This document shows, in pieces, positions 1-9,180 of a DNA stretch of 64,000 nt. Each line of letters opens with the position of its first letter. The stretch's first letter is position 1. Origin of the DNA: an uncultured Candidatus Entotheonella sp. (GTDB lineage: Bacteria; Tectomicrobia; Entotheonellia; Entotheonellales; Entotheonellaceae); contig OX639990.1 in NCBI GenBank assembly GCA_951828535.1, positions 979,300 through 1,043,299 of the forward strand. Reading direction: 5' to 3'. The notes under the pieces are model-generated. The model worked only from the letters and a program-made list of their open reading frames with translations, had not been told where the DNA came from and did not search any database. The translations under genes were made by a program, and so were the position numbers.

Positions 1-912
1 ACGGCGCGTATGGGCCTGGGACCGGACACATTGCGGGAATTGAACCCGCGCCTGATCGAAACGCACGTGACCGGATTCGGCGCCACGGGTCCCTATGCCC
101 ATCGGCCCGGCATCGATCCGCTGTCGCAAGCCCTCATGGGCCTGTCGCGCGCCCAGGGCGGCGCGGAAAACCCGCCCGTTTTCCCGGCCCAACTGGCACC
201 CACCGATTACACCGCCGGCGCGATGGGGGCGTATGGAACCGTTCTAGCCCTGTTCGTCCGCCAGCGCACCGGCCGAGTGCAACGCGTCGATACCAACCTG
301 CTCAACGGCGGCATCATGCTCACGTCCGAGTGGTTCACGCGCTACGAGGGCAAACCCGCGCGCCCGCTGGCTGACAAGGGCCAGTACGGCCTGACGGCGT
401 TTCATCGCCTGTATGAGGTAAAGGATGGCTGGCTGTACGTTGCCGCGGATGCACCCGCCGCCCGGCAAGCTTTGTGCGAAGCCTTGGGTTGCGAGGCGAG
501 CACGGAGCAACCAAGCGGTTTGACAGGGGGAGGGGAGGGGCATCCCAGCGTGGCCCCGCCGGCCGACGCCCTGGCCCAGTGTTTCGCTGACCTGTGCCTG
601 ACGGAGGCCGTGAAGCGGCTAGAATCCGCAAACATCCCTTGCTCGCCCGTTGTCGGCGGCGGCAGCGAAGTTTTTCTCGACGACCCGCATGCCACCGACA
701 ACCGCATGGTTTTGGCATACGACCATCCCGTTGTTGGCCACATGATGGTTGCGGGGCATTACGTGCAATTCGGCAACACCCCCGTCGTGCCCGGCAAACC
801 CACCCCCCTGCTGGGCCAGCACACGCGGGACATGCTTCGGGAAGTTGGCTATACTGAGGACGCCATTGCCGACCTCTACGGCAAGGCAGTGGTCAAAACG
901 GAAGACGTGTAG
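1..912 (+). CDS. CaiB/BaiF family CoA-transferase, 5'-truncated by window edge
   Basis: The reading frame is open from base 1, so the gene begins upstream and about the last 303 residues are visible. Family III CoA-transferases move CoA between carboxylic acids in the cytoplasm. The stretch VTGFGATGPYAHRPGIDP and the following APTDYTAGAMGAYG fit the core of the family. The Asp in APTDYTAG probably corresponds to the conserved catalytic Asp of this fold, an assignment made by eye. A Gly/Pro-rich linker near visible residues 160-180 is encoded by a G-rich run and looks unstructured. Substrates cannot be read from the sequence. The next gene follows after 30 bases on the same strand. Confidence 0.85.
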   Translation, partial: TARMGLGPDTLRELNPRLIETHVTGFGATGPYAHRPGIDPLSQALMGLSRAQGGAENPPVFPAQLAPTDYTAGAMGAYGTVLALFVRQRTGRVQRVDTNLLNGGIMLTSEWFTRYEGKPARPLADKGQYGLTAFHRLYEVKDGWLYVAADAPAARQALCEALGCEASTEQPSGLTGGGEGHPSVAPPADALAQCFADLCLTEAVKRLESANIPCSPVVGGGSEVFLDDPHATDNRMVLAYDHPVVGHMMVAGHYVQFGNTPVVPGKPTPLLGQHTRDMLREVGYTEDAIADLYGKAVVKTEDV

Positions 913-942
913 CCGCCAACCCATTCTCGAAGAAGAAACCCG

Positions 943-2076
943 ATGCCACCCATTCACTACCGGCCAGGGGCTTTTCCGCCTCAAGATTGCCTGGATTGGG
1001 CACAGTTGATCCCGCTCATCGGCCCTGCATCCGCTTCTGTGGCACGCTATGATGGATTGCTTGCCGCTTTTCCGGATCCCGACAATCTACTGACCCTTCT
1101 ATCGCTCCGGGAAGCTGTTATCTCCTCACGCATGGATGGCGGACGAGCGACTCTGGGTGAGGTGCTCGAATTCGAAGCCGGGCAGAAAGTCGATTCGCCG
1201 GCATTGCGGCGCGACGTTGAACAGACGCTGAATTATCACTTGGCACTACACCGGGCGGAACAAATGCTGGCGGAGTTGCCACTCTGCTTGGGTGTCATCC
1301 GGGCGGCGCACCGAACGCTGCTGCGTGGCACCCAACGAACCGAACCAGCGCCCGGCGAGCTGCGACGTGGTCCTGGCCGAGTCGGACGTCCCGGCACCTC
1401 GGCCGAGAGGGACGCCTACGTCCCCATCGACGCATTCGAGTTGCCGGATGGTGTTGCCAGATGGGAGCGCTACATTCACCAAGCGGTGCCGGATCGTCTG
1501 ATTCAGCTTGCCATTTTGCACGCGGAATTCGAGGCCTTGCATCCGTTTGCAGAAGGCAACGGACGCCTTGGGCGCATGCTTGTGCCCCTGTTTCTGTGGC
1601 ATGAGGGGATGATTCGGCGGCCGGTCTTCTATATCAGCGCCTACCTCGAGGAACGACGCGACCTGTATTACGACGGATTGTTGGCGATTTTCCGCGACGG
1701 CGACTGGACAACCTGGTGCCGCTATTTTCTCGAAGCATTACGAATGCAGGCGGAAGACAACTTGGCAAAGGCACAGGAGATCTTTGATCTCTATGATCGG
1801 ACCACCCGCCACTTCTCCGTTATCACCCGTTCTCCAAATACCGTTGATGCCCTGACATGGTTATTCGGCCACCCGGTCGTGCGCAGCTCGGACTTCACCA
1901 CCGCAGCGGGGGTACCCAAGCGGACTGCGCACCGGTTACTCGGCACGCTGATGGAGGAAGGGATTCTGCAGGAGATCCGAGCCGCCAATGGACGCCGGCC
2001 AGCGTTGCTCGGCTTTCCCGGCCTGCTCAGCCTTGCAGAAAAGGATTCAGATATTCGATCATTATATGACACATAA
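943..2076 (+). CDS. Fic family protein (putative AMP-transferase) with winged-helix C-terminus
   Basis: This 377-residue protein has the Fic core motif HPFAEGNGRLGR near residue 199. That motif catalyses transfer of AMP or a related nucleotide group from a nucleotide to a protein hydroxyl. An N-terminal Fic_N region (residues 1-110) carries the place of the inhibitory helix, SSRMDGG at 61-67. Here the usual (S/T)xxxE(G/N) Glu is replaced by Asp65. The C-terminal 75 residues (VDALTWLFGHPVV...KRTAHRLLGTLMEEG) look like a winged helix-turn-helix, as in many stand-alone Fic proteins. It sits 30 bases after the CoA-transferase. The target protein is unknown, and no antitoxin partner gene lies next to it. 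Confidence 0.9.
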   Translation: MPPIHYRPGAFPPQDCLDWAQLIPLIGPASASVARYDGLLAAFPDPDNLLTLLSLREAVISSRMDGGRATLGEVLEFEAGQKVDSPALRRDVEQTLNYHLALHRAEQMLAELPLCLGVIRAAHRTLLRGTQRTEPAPGELRRGPGRVGRPGTSAERDAYVPIDAFELPDGVARWERYIHQAVPDRLIQLAILHAEFEALHPFAEGNGRLGRMLVPLFLWHEGMIRRPVFYISAYLEERRDLYYDGLLAIFRDGDWTTWCRYFLEALRMQAEDNLAKAQEIFDLYDRTTRHFSVITRSPNTVDALTWLFGHPVVRSSDFTTAAGVPKRTAHRLLGTLMEEGILQEIRAANGRRPALLGFPGLLSLAEKDSDIRSLYDT

Positions 2077-2287
2077 ATTGATATTATAGGCTATATACGG
2101 CACATTAATACCTTCCACGCCTACGTCACTTTCCAGCTATCCACTCCTTACCGCCGCGCAACGATTGTTCAAATTCTTTCCCGAGGCGCTCCATCGTGTC
2201 AGCAAACCGGTCTCCGGAGGCACTGTTAGGGAATTAGAACATTCCGTACCTAATCGGAAAGGACGGCGTGGCCAATGCCTTCAAGTC

Positions 2288-2383
2288 GTCATTCCGGCAC
2301 ACGACGGAATCCACTGCCTCCGAGGACGGGACGGACCCCTGGCTGCCGAAGAACCTGGACCCTGGCTCCCGCTGGGGTGACGG
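2288..2383. repeat. Intergenic REP/MITE-like repeat, copy 1
   Basis: The segment begins GTCATTCCGGC and ends GGGGTGACGG, with an inner hairpin ATTCCG/CGGAAT. A second, diverged copy of the same architecture lies at 6461-6562. Both copies sit between convergent genes. Such TCATTCCGGC...GGGGTGACG elements are common dispersed intergenic repeats in environmental bacteria. No coding capacity is evident. Confidence 0.55.
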
Positions 2384-2553
2384 ATCGCCTACTCATCATT
2401 CCAAAGATACGGCTTGATGAACTGTATGCCTTTTGTGCGTGGCCACCGGCAAAGCCGTCAGCGATTACTGCGACAGGAGACCCTTCGCTCCCACCAAACA
2501 AAGGCGGCGAGGGTCCTATCTGAACGTCGGCATACAAGGCGCGAGTTGTTTGC

Positions 2554-2590
2554 CATACTATGGCTCATATTTCGCTATAGCCATCGTATG
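2554..2590. repeat. Imperfect 12-bp inverted repeat
   Basis: CATACTATGGCT (2554-2565) and AGCCATCGTATG (2579-2590) pair over 12 positions with one mismatch around a 13-base AT-rich loop. It could be a terminator-like hairpin or a protein-binding site. There is no T-run directly after it. Confidence 0.4.
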
Positions 2591-2684
2591 ACACGCAACT
2601 TATTATTTTGTGCCATATAGAGAAATTAAGGTAAATGCCTACAGCGGCAGGTCGCGCAGGGGACAGGATTTCGTAACGGCCGGA

Positions 2685-3623
2685 TCACGCCGTTACGGTT
2701 GGCATCACACGGTCGGCGACCTGCTCGATAATGGCGATCTGCTGCGCCACGTCGTCGCTGCGAAAATCGTAGGTGAGTTGGTGAATGCCCATGTCCTGGC
2801 AGCGGCGGGCGTCGTCGATGATGTCCTGCGTGGTGCCAATCAAGGCGTTGCCGGAGCGGAAGACGGCCTCGCCGGTCAGGCCAATGTCGGTGATGTGCAG
2901 GCTGCGCTTGAGGGAAATGGTAATGCTGTCGGGGTCGCGGCCGGCCCGTTCCGCCTCCTCGCGCAGATAGGGGAGGTATTCCAGGACGTAGGCGGGCGTT
3001 TGGCGCGTCGGGTGCCAAGCCTGGCCGTAGGCAATGGTGCGCCGGATGGCGCGCCGGCTGTGGCCGCCGACCCAGATGGGCAGCGGGTTCTGGATGGGTT
3101 TGGGCTGAAACTGCATACCATCGAACTGGTAAAACTGGCCGTGAAATTCCGGGTGCTCGTCGTACCATAGCGTGCGGAATATGCGGAGGAACTCGTCGCT
3201 CATGGGTCCGCGCTCGGCGTACGGGACGCCGAGGCTTTGGAATTCCTTTTCAAGCCAGCCAACGCCGACCCCGCAGATCGCCCGGCCACCGCTCAGAAAG
3301 TCCAGGGTGGCAAATACCTTGGCCTGCACGATGGGGTTGCGGTAGGGCAGAATGATGACCGTGCTGCCCAAGCGAATGCGTTCGGTGACCGCGGCCACGT
3401 AGCACAGCACGCTGAGTGTTTCCAGGAAACCAACGCGCGCGTCCCGGGGAAAGGAACCGTCAGCCGTGTAGGGATACTGGTTGGTACCGGCGGTGGGCAG
3501 CAGAATGTGGTCGCCGCACCACAGCGACTCAAAGCCAAGCGCCTCCGCGCGTTGGGCAAATTCGATGATACTGGCTCCCTGCACGCCGTCCCCGCTGTGG
3601 GGCAGTCCCAGGCCAAACCGCAT
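2685..3623 (-). CDS. LLM class (luciferase-like) flavin/F420-dependent oxidoreductase
   Basis: This 312-residue TIM-barrel protein of the bacterial luciferase-like superfamily starts MRFGLGLPHSGDG. It has LGFESLWCGDHILLP, RIRLGSTVIILPYRNP and GRAICGVGVGWLEKEF, which match the TIGR03619-type F420-dependent subgroup. These enzymes use reduced F420 or FMN in redox steps on varied substrates. The cofactor and substrate cannot be decided here. The gene stands alone on the minus strand, convergent with the Fic gene and divergent from clpS. Confidence 0.85.
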   Translation of the reverse strand: MRFGLGLPHSGDGVQGASIIEFAQRAEALGFESLWCGDHILLPTAGTNQYPYTADGSFPRDARVGFLETLSVLCYVAAVTERIRLGSTVIILPYRNPIVQAKVFATLDFLSGGRAICGVGVGWLEKEFQSLGVPYAERGPMSDEFLRIFRTLWYDEHPEFHGQFYQFDGMQFQPKPIQNPLPIWVGGHSRRAIRRTIAYGQAWHPTRQTPAYVLEYLPYLREEAERAGRDPDSITISLKRSLHITDIGLTGEAVFRSGNALIGTTQDIIDDARRCQDMGIHQLTYDFRSDDVAQQIAIIEQVADRVMPTVTA

Positions 3624-3755
3624 TGTCGCGCCTCCTTCAATTGACGGGTTTCGATGGCAAGCGCGGCATCATAGCATGGGGTGCCGGCGGTTGAAATTTT
3701 GCTCCACGCCTGCAAGAATTTCCGTCGTCGATCGCCAAGACCTGGAGGTTTGATC

Positions 3756-4082
3756 ATGCCGGACTGGGAAGAAGACAACACGCCCGGCCACGGCGTCGGG
3801 ACGCTCGCCGAGACCGCCAAGCAGATCGAAAAACCGCCCTTGTTCAAGGTCCTGCTGCACAACGACGACTTCACAACCATGGAGTTCGTGGTCGACATTC
3901 TGCTCCAGGTGTTTCACCGCCCGGAGCCGGAGGCCCTGCAAATCATGCTAGCGGTGCATCATCAGGGTGTCGGCGTGGCGGGTGTCTACACGTATGAAAT
4001 CGCCGAGGCCAAGGTCAACAAGGTGGCAGAACTCGCCGGAGCAGAGGATTTCCCCCTGCTGTGCACCCTCGAACAGGAGTAG
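3756..4082 (+). CDS. clpS: ATP-dependent Clp protease adaptor ClpS
   Basis: The 108-residue adaptor binds N-degron substrates and hands them to ClpA for degradation by ClpAP. The ATG at 3756 is chosen over upstream in-frame starts because GGAGG (3744-3748) lies 7 bases before it. The following region, PPLFKVLLHNDDFTTMEFVV, is the family hallmark; its NDDFTTMEFV segment forms part of the N-degron pocket. VHHQGVGVAGVYTYEIAE and KVNKV complete the fold. clpA follows after 37 bases, the usual partnership. No clpP is in the window. Confidence 0.95.
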   Translation: MPDWEEDNTPGHGVGTLAETAKQIEKPPLFKVLLHNDDFTTMEFVVDILLQVFHRPEPEALQIMLAVHHQGVGVAGVYTYEIAEAKVNKVAELAGAEDFPLLCTLEQE

Positions 4083-4119
4083 CCATGATGGCAGTTAACG
4101 GCGCACGGGCGGTCACGCC

Positions 4120-6405
4120 ATGCTGACACGAGACTTGCAACGGTCGCTCAGCGAGGCCAGCCGTGCGGCCGCGCACCAGCGCCACGAATACATCACGCTG
4201 GAACACGTCCTGCACGCGCTGCTGGATGATCCAACCAGCAACGACGTGATCCACAACTGCGGCGGCGACATCGCGCAGATCAGGAGCGCCCTGGACGCGT
4301 TCATGGCCGAGCACCTGCAAGCGCTGCCGCGCGGGGTGAATGCGGCGCCGCAGCCGACAGCGTCATTCGAGCGCGTTTTGCAGCGCGCGCTGCTGCAAGC
4401 GCAGGGTTCCGGCCAACCGGCAATCGATGGCGGCAACGTGCTGGCGGCGATGTTTCAAGAGACACGCTCGCACGCCGTTTACCTGCTGGCCAACCAGGGC
4501 ATCAGCAAGTTGGACGTTCTGAATTACATTTCGCACGGCATTTCCAAACGCGACGTCGAGGAAGAGAACGACGCAGCGGAGCCCGCAACTCCCGGCGGCC
4601 AAGCCGGCGCCGAACGCCCGGCGCCTGATCCGTTGGCCGCCTTTACGGTCAATCTGATCGAGCTGGCCGAGAAGAACGGCATCGATCCGCTAATCGGGCG
4701 CGAGGCAGAAATCAAACGCACCATCCAGGTCCTGTGCCGCCGCCGCAAGAACAACCCGGTGTACGTCGGCGAGCCGGGCGTCGGCAAAACAGCCGTCGCC
4801 GAGGGCCTGGCGCTCAAGATCCAGCGCGGCGAGGTGCCGGGAGCGCTGCGTAACACCGAGGTTTACGCCCTGGATTTGGGCGCGCTCATCGCGGGCGCCC
4901 AGTACCGCGGCCAGTTCGAACAGCGCCTCAAGGCCGTCCTCAAAGCGCTGCGCGACAAGCCAGGCGCCATCCTGTTCATCGACGAAATCCACACCATCGT
5001 GCGCGCCGGCGCGGTGGAGGGCGGCATGATGGACGCCTCGAACCTGCTCAAGCCCGCCTTGGCCGGCGGCGAATTGCGGTGCATCGGCTCGACCACCTTT
5101 CCCGAATACAAAGCCTCATTTGAACGCGACAAGGCCCTCGGCCGGCGGTTTCAAAAGATCGACATTGACGAACCTTCCGTGGCGGACACCAAACGCATCC
5201 TGCAAGGGCTGCGGGGCTATTACGAAAGCCATCACGGCATCACGTACAGCGATGAGGCCCTGGCAGCGGCGGCTGAGCTGTCCGCCCAACACATCAGCGA
5301 CCGCTTTCTGCCGGACAAGGCCATCGACGTGATTGACGAAGCGGGCGCCGCGGTGAAGCTCCTGCCTGATGGCGAACGGGTTGGCAAACAAATCACCGTG
5401 TCCGACGTCGAAGGCGTGGTGGCCGGCATGGCCAGAATTCCCGCCCGCTCCGTGTCGGGTTCGGACAAGGACCGTCTGGCCAATTTGGAAAAGGGGCTGA
5501 AGGCCGTCATTTACGGGCAAGACCACGCCATTGAGCGGGTCGTCAGGGCGGTGAAGCTGTCGCGCTCCGGGCTGGGCGCGGCCACGAAACCGATCGGCTC
5601 GTTTCTGTTTGCCGGCCCCACCGGGGTGGGCAAGACCGAGCTCGCCAGACAACTCGCCAGTGTGCTGGGTGTCAGCTTCATTCGTTTCGACATGAGCGAA
5701 TACATGGAGAAACACACGGTGTCGCGTCTGATCGGGGCGCCGCCGGGTTACGTCGGCTTCGACCAAGGCGGCCTGTTGACCGACGCCGCCGCGAAAACAC
5801 CGCACGCCGTTCTGGTGCTGGACGAAATCGAGAAGGCGCATCCTGACGTGTTCAACCTGCTGTTGCAGGTGATGGACCACGCCACCCTGACGGACAACAA
5901 TGGCAAGAAGGCGGACTTCCGCAACGTCGTCGTCGTCATGACCACGAACGCCGGAGCGCGTGAAATCGCCAGTGAGGACATCGGCTTTCGCGCCGCCGGC
6001 ACGAAACGCGGCGACAGCGATCCGGGCCCAGCGGCGGCGAAAGCCAAGACCGCCATCGAGCGCGCCTTCAGCCCCGAGTTTCGCAATCGCCTTGATGCCT
6101 GGATTCAGTTCAACGCACTTACCGTGGCGGATGTGGAGCGGGTGGTGGACAAATTTATTGGCGAGCTGCAAGGAAAGCTTGTCGAGAAGCAGGTCAGCCT
6201 GGCCCTGACGGATGCGGCGCGGCGCTGGCTGGCGCAGGAAGGTTTCGACCGCTTTCACGGCGCCCGCCCGATGGCCCGCTTGATCCAGCAGCGCATCACG
6301 GAGCCGTTGTCCGAAGCGATTCTGTTCGGGAACCTGCAAGAGGGAGGCCGAGCGGTCGTCAAGGTCAGGAAGAACGATCTGGTGCTGGCGTTTCGTGTGT
6401 CGTAG
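4120..6405 (+). CDS. clpA: ATP-dependent Clp protease ATP-binding subunit ClpA
   Basis: This 761-residue hexameric AAA+ unfoldase feeds substrates to ClpP. Two Clp_N repeats (about 1-145) are followed by AAA-1 with Walker A GEPGVGKT and Walker [13 protein letters not shown]-2 has [10 protein letters not shown] and [11 protein letters not shown], and a D2-small C-terminal domain closes the protein. The loop that docks into ClpP carries IGF near residue 620 ([14 protein letters not shown]), consistent with ClpP binding. There is no ClpB/ClpC middle domain, which supports ClpA. It lies directly downstream of clpS. Confidence 0.96.
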   Translation: MLTRDLQRSLSEASRAAAHQRHEYITLEHVLHALLDDPTSNDVIHNCGGDIAQIRSALDAFMAEHLQALPRGVNAAPQPTASFERVLQRALLQAQGSGQPAIDGGNVLAAMFQETRSHAVYLLANQGISKLDVLNYISHGISKRDVEEENDAAEPATPGGQAGAERPAPDPLAAFTVNLIELAEKNGIDPLIGREAEIKRTIQVLCRRRKNNPVYVGEPGVGKTAVAEGLALKIQRGEVPGALRNTEVYALDLGALIAGAQYRGQFEQRLKAVLKALRDKPGAILFIDEIHTIVRAGAVEGGMMDASNLLKPALAGGELRCIGSTTFPEYKASFERDKALGRRFQKIDIDEPSVADTKRILQGLRGYYESHHGITYSDEALAAAAELSAQHISDRFLPDKAIDVIDEAGAAVKLLPDGERVGKQITVSDVEGVVAGMARIPARSVSGSDKDRLANLEKGLKAVIYGQDHAIERVVRAVKLSRSGLGAATKPIGSFLFAGPTGVGKTELARQLASVLGVSFIRFDMSEYMEKHTVSRLIGAPPGYVGFDQGGLLTDAAAKTPHAVLVLDEIEKAHPDVFNLLLQVMDHATLTDNNGKKADFRNVVVVMTTNAGAREIASEDIGFRAAGTKRGDSDPGPAAAKAKTAIERAFSPEFRNRLDAWIQFNALTVADVERVVDKFIGELQGKLVEKQVSLALTDAARRWLAQEGFDRFHGARPMARLIQQRITEPLSEAILFGNLQEGGRAVVKVRKNDLVLAFRVS

Positions 6406-6460
6406 GGCCCAGCTTGGTCAGCGTAGAATCTGAACGGTATGGCGTCGAGGCATGCTGTTG

Positions 6461-6562
6461 ATCATTCCGGCGAATGCCGGAAACCAGCGACCTTTCGGCG
6501 ATCGAAAACCTGCACCCCGGATCAAAGCCTGCCCCGGATTTGATCCGAAGTCCGGGGTGACG
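6461..6562. repeat. Intergenic REP/MITE-like repeat, copy 2
   Basis: Between the convergent clpA and asnS lies ATCATTCCGGCGAATGCCGG, forming a hairpin TTCCGGC/GCCGGAA. A second stem GGATCAAA/TTTGATCC follows, then the closing TCCGGGGTGACG. The outline matches copy 1 at 2288-2383. It may act as a bidirectional terminator. The rest of 6406-6608 holds no gene. Confidence 0.6.
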
Positions 6563-6608
6563 TTCTTTCGCCGGAGCGACGAAAGCTGCGCCGCTTGCCG
6601 CGGTCGAA

Positions 6609-7994
6609 TTAAAACTCCAGATGCTTGGGCGTGCGGGGGAAGGGGATGACGTCGCGGATGTTTGTAACGCCGGTGACCATCATCAGAAAACGCTCAAAGC
6701 CCAGCCCGAAACCGGCATGCGGGGCCGTGCCGAAACGTCGTATGTCCAGATACCACCAATAATCCTGCGGCCGCAGGTCAAACTCGCCGAGGCGCCGTTC
6801 GAGCACCCCCAGACGCTCCTCACGCTGACTCCCGCCGATAAGCTCACCGATGCGCGGCACCAGCAGGTCCATGGCCGCCACCGTCTGGCCGTCGTCGTTC
6901 AGCCGCATATAAAAGGATTTAATTTCCTTGGGGTAGTTGTACACCATGACCGGCTTCTTGCAGTGTTCCTCCGTCAGATAGCGCTCGTGCTCGGTTTGCA
7001 GGTCCACCCCATAGGCGACCGGAAACTGGAACGCCTTCCCCGAACGTTGCAGGACGGCGATAGCCTCGGTGTACGGCATGCGCACGTAGGACTCCTCGGC
7101 GATGGTGCGCAGGTTCGCCATCAGGTCAGGATCGACAAAGCGGGCGAACAACTCCAGGTCAGCGGCGCAATGCTCCAGGACGTGGTTCACCAGACCCCGC
7201 ACCAAGTCCTCGCCCAGGTCCATATCGTCTTGCAAATCGGCGAACGCCATCTCCGGCTCGATCATCCAGAACTCGGCGGCGTGCCGCGGGGTGTTGGAAT
7301 TTTCCGCCCGGAACGTCGGTCCGAAGGTGTAGACGTTGCCCAATGAGCAGGCGAACAGCTCAGCCTCCAGTTGTCCGGACACGGTGAGATTGGCTTCCTT
7401 GCCGAAAAAGTCGTCCGCCGCGCCGGCCCGCTCGGGGGTGCCGGGCGGCGGCGAAACGGGCAGGGTGGTGACGCGAAACATCTCGCCGGCCCCCTCGCAG
7501 TCCGAGCCGGTAATGATGGGGGCGTGCAGGTGGTGAAAGCCGCGTTGGCGGAAAAACTGGTGCACGGCGAAGGCCGCTTCGGAGCGGATACGGAACAGAG
7601 CGCCGTACTTGTTGGTGCGCGGGCGAAGATGCGCGATAGAGCGCAGAAATTCGTCGGTGTGGCGCTTTTTCTGCAGCGGGTAGGAATCCGGGTCGGCGCC
7701 GCCCAGCAGCTGAAGGGCATTGGCGTGCACTTCCCACTGTTGGTTTTTGCCGGGTGATGCGACCAGCGCGCCCTCAACCTCAACCGCGGCGCCGGTGGTA
7801 ATCGTGTCCAGAGCGGCGGCAGCGGGCGTGGCGGCGTCGACGATGACCTGCAGATTCTTCAGGCACGAGCCGTCATTGATTTCCAGAAACGACAGACCCT
7901 TGGCGTCACGCCGGGTGCGCACCCAGCCCTTGACGAGAATGGCATCCCTTGCCTGCGTACTGCTCAGCGCTTCGAGAACCCGTGTGCGTCTCAT
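6609..7994 (-). CDS. asnS: Asparagine--tRNA ligase
   Basis: The 461-residue class IIb synthetase charges tRNA-Asn with asparagine. It has an N-terminal OB-fold anticodon-binding domain (ILVKGWVRTRRDAKGLSFL) and a class II core. Core landmarks are FRIRSEAAFAVHQFFRQRGF, GPTFRAENSNTPRHAAEFWM (motif 2) and GFGLGFERFLMMVTG (motif 3). Its ATG overlaps the lysJ stop codon (ATGA, 7991-7994), so it is the last gene of the LysW operon and translationally coupled to it, an uncommon arrangement. Confidence 0.95.
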   Translation of the reverse strand: MRRTRVLEALSSTQARDAILVKGWVRTRRDAKGLSFLEINDGSCLKNLQVIVDAATPAAAALDTITTGAAVEVEGALVASPGKNQQWEVHANALQLLGGADPDSYPLQKKRHTDEFLRSIAHLRPRTNKYGALFRIRSEAAFAVHQFFRQRGFHHLHAPIITGSDCEGAGEMFRVTTLPVSPPPGTPERAGAADDFFGKEANLTVSGQLEAELFACSLGNVYTFGPTFRAENSNTPRHAAEFWMIEPEMAFADLQDDMDLGEDLVRGLVNHVLEHCAADLELFARFVDPDLMANLRTIAEESYVRMPYTEAIAVLQRSGKAFQFPVAYGVDLQTEHERYLTEEHCKKPVMVYNYPKEIKSFYMRLNDDGQTVAAMDLLVPRIGELIGGSQREERLGVLERRLGEFDLRPQDYWWYLDIRRFGTAPHAGFGLGFERFLMMVTGVTNIRDVIPFPRTPKHLEF

Positions 7995-9169
7995 GCTTTA
8001 CCCTTTCCAGCGCCGAGAACCTCTGCCACCTGCGTTACCACCCGGTCGACCTCGTCCCGGCTAATCGTCAGAGGCGGCAGAAAACGCAACACCGTGGCCC
8101 CAGCCGCCAGAGCCAGCACGCGGCGCTCCATCAAGGCCCGCAAATGCGGCGCGACTTTCTCTTTCAGTTCCATGCCAATCATGAGGCCAAGGCCGCGCAC
8201 GTCGCGCACCTGCGGTGCCTGCAAGGCGCGCAGGCTGGCTGCAAAGTATCGACCGGTCTCCGCGGCGTGCTCGGGCAGGCGCTGCTCCTGCAGGATGTCG
8301 ATCACGGTGGCAGCGACGGCGCAGGCGAGCGGATTGCCGCCGAACGTCGAGCTGTGCAGCCCCTTTGGGATGGGCCCGACCCGTTCACTGATTGCGAAGG
8401 CCCCCATGGGGAGCCCGCCGGCCATCGCTTTGGCCATGGCGAGAATATCCGGTTCCAGGCCGTAATGGTCGCAGGCGAAAAACTTGCCGGTGCGCCCGAA
8501 GCCCGTCTGGACTTCGTCGATAATCAGCAGAACACCCCGGTGACGACAAAGCGCCTGGGCGCCCTGCAAATAGTCCGCACTCGCCGGACGCACGCCGCCC
8601 TCGCCCTGCACGATCTCCAGGATGACCGCGGCAGTATCGTCGTCGAGTGCCTCTTCGAGCGCCGACAGCTTGTCGTAGGGCACGTGCCGGTAGCCCTCGG
8701 GCAGCAGGCCGGCAATCTCACGATGCTTCGGGTCCCAGGTCGCCGCCAAGGCGCCCAGAGTGCGGCCGTGATAACCCCGGGTGGCGGCCACAACACCGTT
8801 CTTTCCAGTGCTGGCGCGTGCGAACTTCAGCGCGCCTTCAATCGCCTCGGTTCCGGAGTTGCACAAAAAGACGCGGTCGAGGCCGGGCGGCGTGACGGCA
8901 GCGAGCTTTTCCAGCAGGGCGGCGCGTCGGTCGTTGTAAAACAGTTCGGGGCAAGTGATGAGCGTCCGGGCCTGTTCGGCGAGCGTTTCCGCGACCCTGG
9001 GATGCGCATGCCCGACACTGGCCACGCCCATGCCGCTGGCACAGTCGATGTATTCGGTGCCCTCGGCGTCCCATAAGCGGGTGCCCTCGCCGCGCACGAT
9101 CGTCACGCCGCGCTTGGCGTACACGCCGGTTGAGTAGCGTTCTTCGATGTCCTGCACCCGGTCCATCAT
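7991..9169 (-). CDS. lysJ: LysJ-type [LysW]-aminoadipate/glutamate semialdehyde aminotransferase
   Basis: This PLP-dependent class III aminotransferase of the acetylornithine aminotransferase family has 392 residues. It should aminate the LysW-bound semialdehyde made by LysY. The pyridoxal-phosphate Lys lies in LAMAKAMAGGLPMGAF, and VLLIIDEVQTGFGRTGKFF is the family Asp region. The start at 9169 is preferred because GAGGGG lies 7 bases upstream; 9175 and 9202 are other in-frame starts. Context (lysW, X, Y, Z) favours the LysW-carried pathway over classical N-acetylornithine synthesis. The end overlaps the asnS start. Confidence 0.88.
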   Translation of the reverse strand: MMDRVQDIEERYSTGVYAKRGVTIVRGEGTRLWDAEGTEYIDCASGMGVASVGHAHPRVAETLAEQARTLITCPELFYNDRRAALLEKLAAVTPPGLDRVFLCNSGTEAIEGALKFARASTGKNGVVAATRGYHGRTLGALAATWDPKHREIAGLLPEGYRHVPYDKLSALEEALDDDTAAVILEIVQGEGGVRPASADYLQGAQALCRHRGVLLIIDEVQTGFGRTGKFFACDHYGLEPDILAMAKAMAGGLPMGAFAISERVGPIPKGLHSSTFGGNPLACAVAATVIDILQEQRLPEHAAETGRYFAASLRALQAPQVRDVRGLGLMIGMELKEKVAPHLRALMERRVLALAAGATVLRFLPPLTISRDEVDRVVTQVAEVLGAGKGKA

Positions 9170-9180
9170 GTCCATTCCCC

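Larger units (their letters stand above)
2077..2684. other. 608-bp intergenic region between convergent genes
   Basis: No convincing gene is visible here. Short open frames overlap a palindromic repeat and have no family resemblance. The region holds a GTCATTCCGGC...GGGGTGACG repeat (2288-2383) and an AT-rich imperfect inverted repeat (2554-2590). The flanking genes point towards each other, so these structures could end transcription from both sides. Confidence 0.6.

Noticed and set aside
5116-6339. 407-codon open frame antisense to clpA
   Set aside because: It has no family resemblance and lies wholly opposite conserved ClpA motifs. It is a shadow of GC-rich codon usage.
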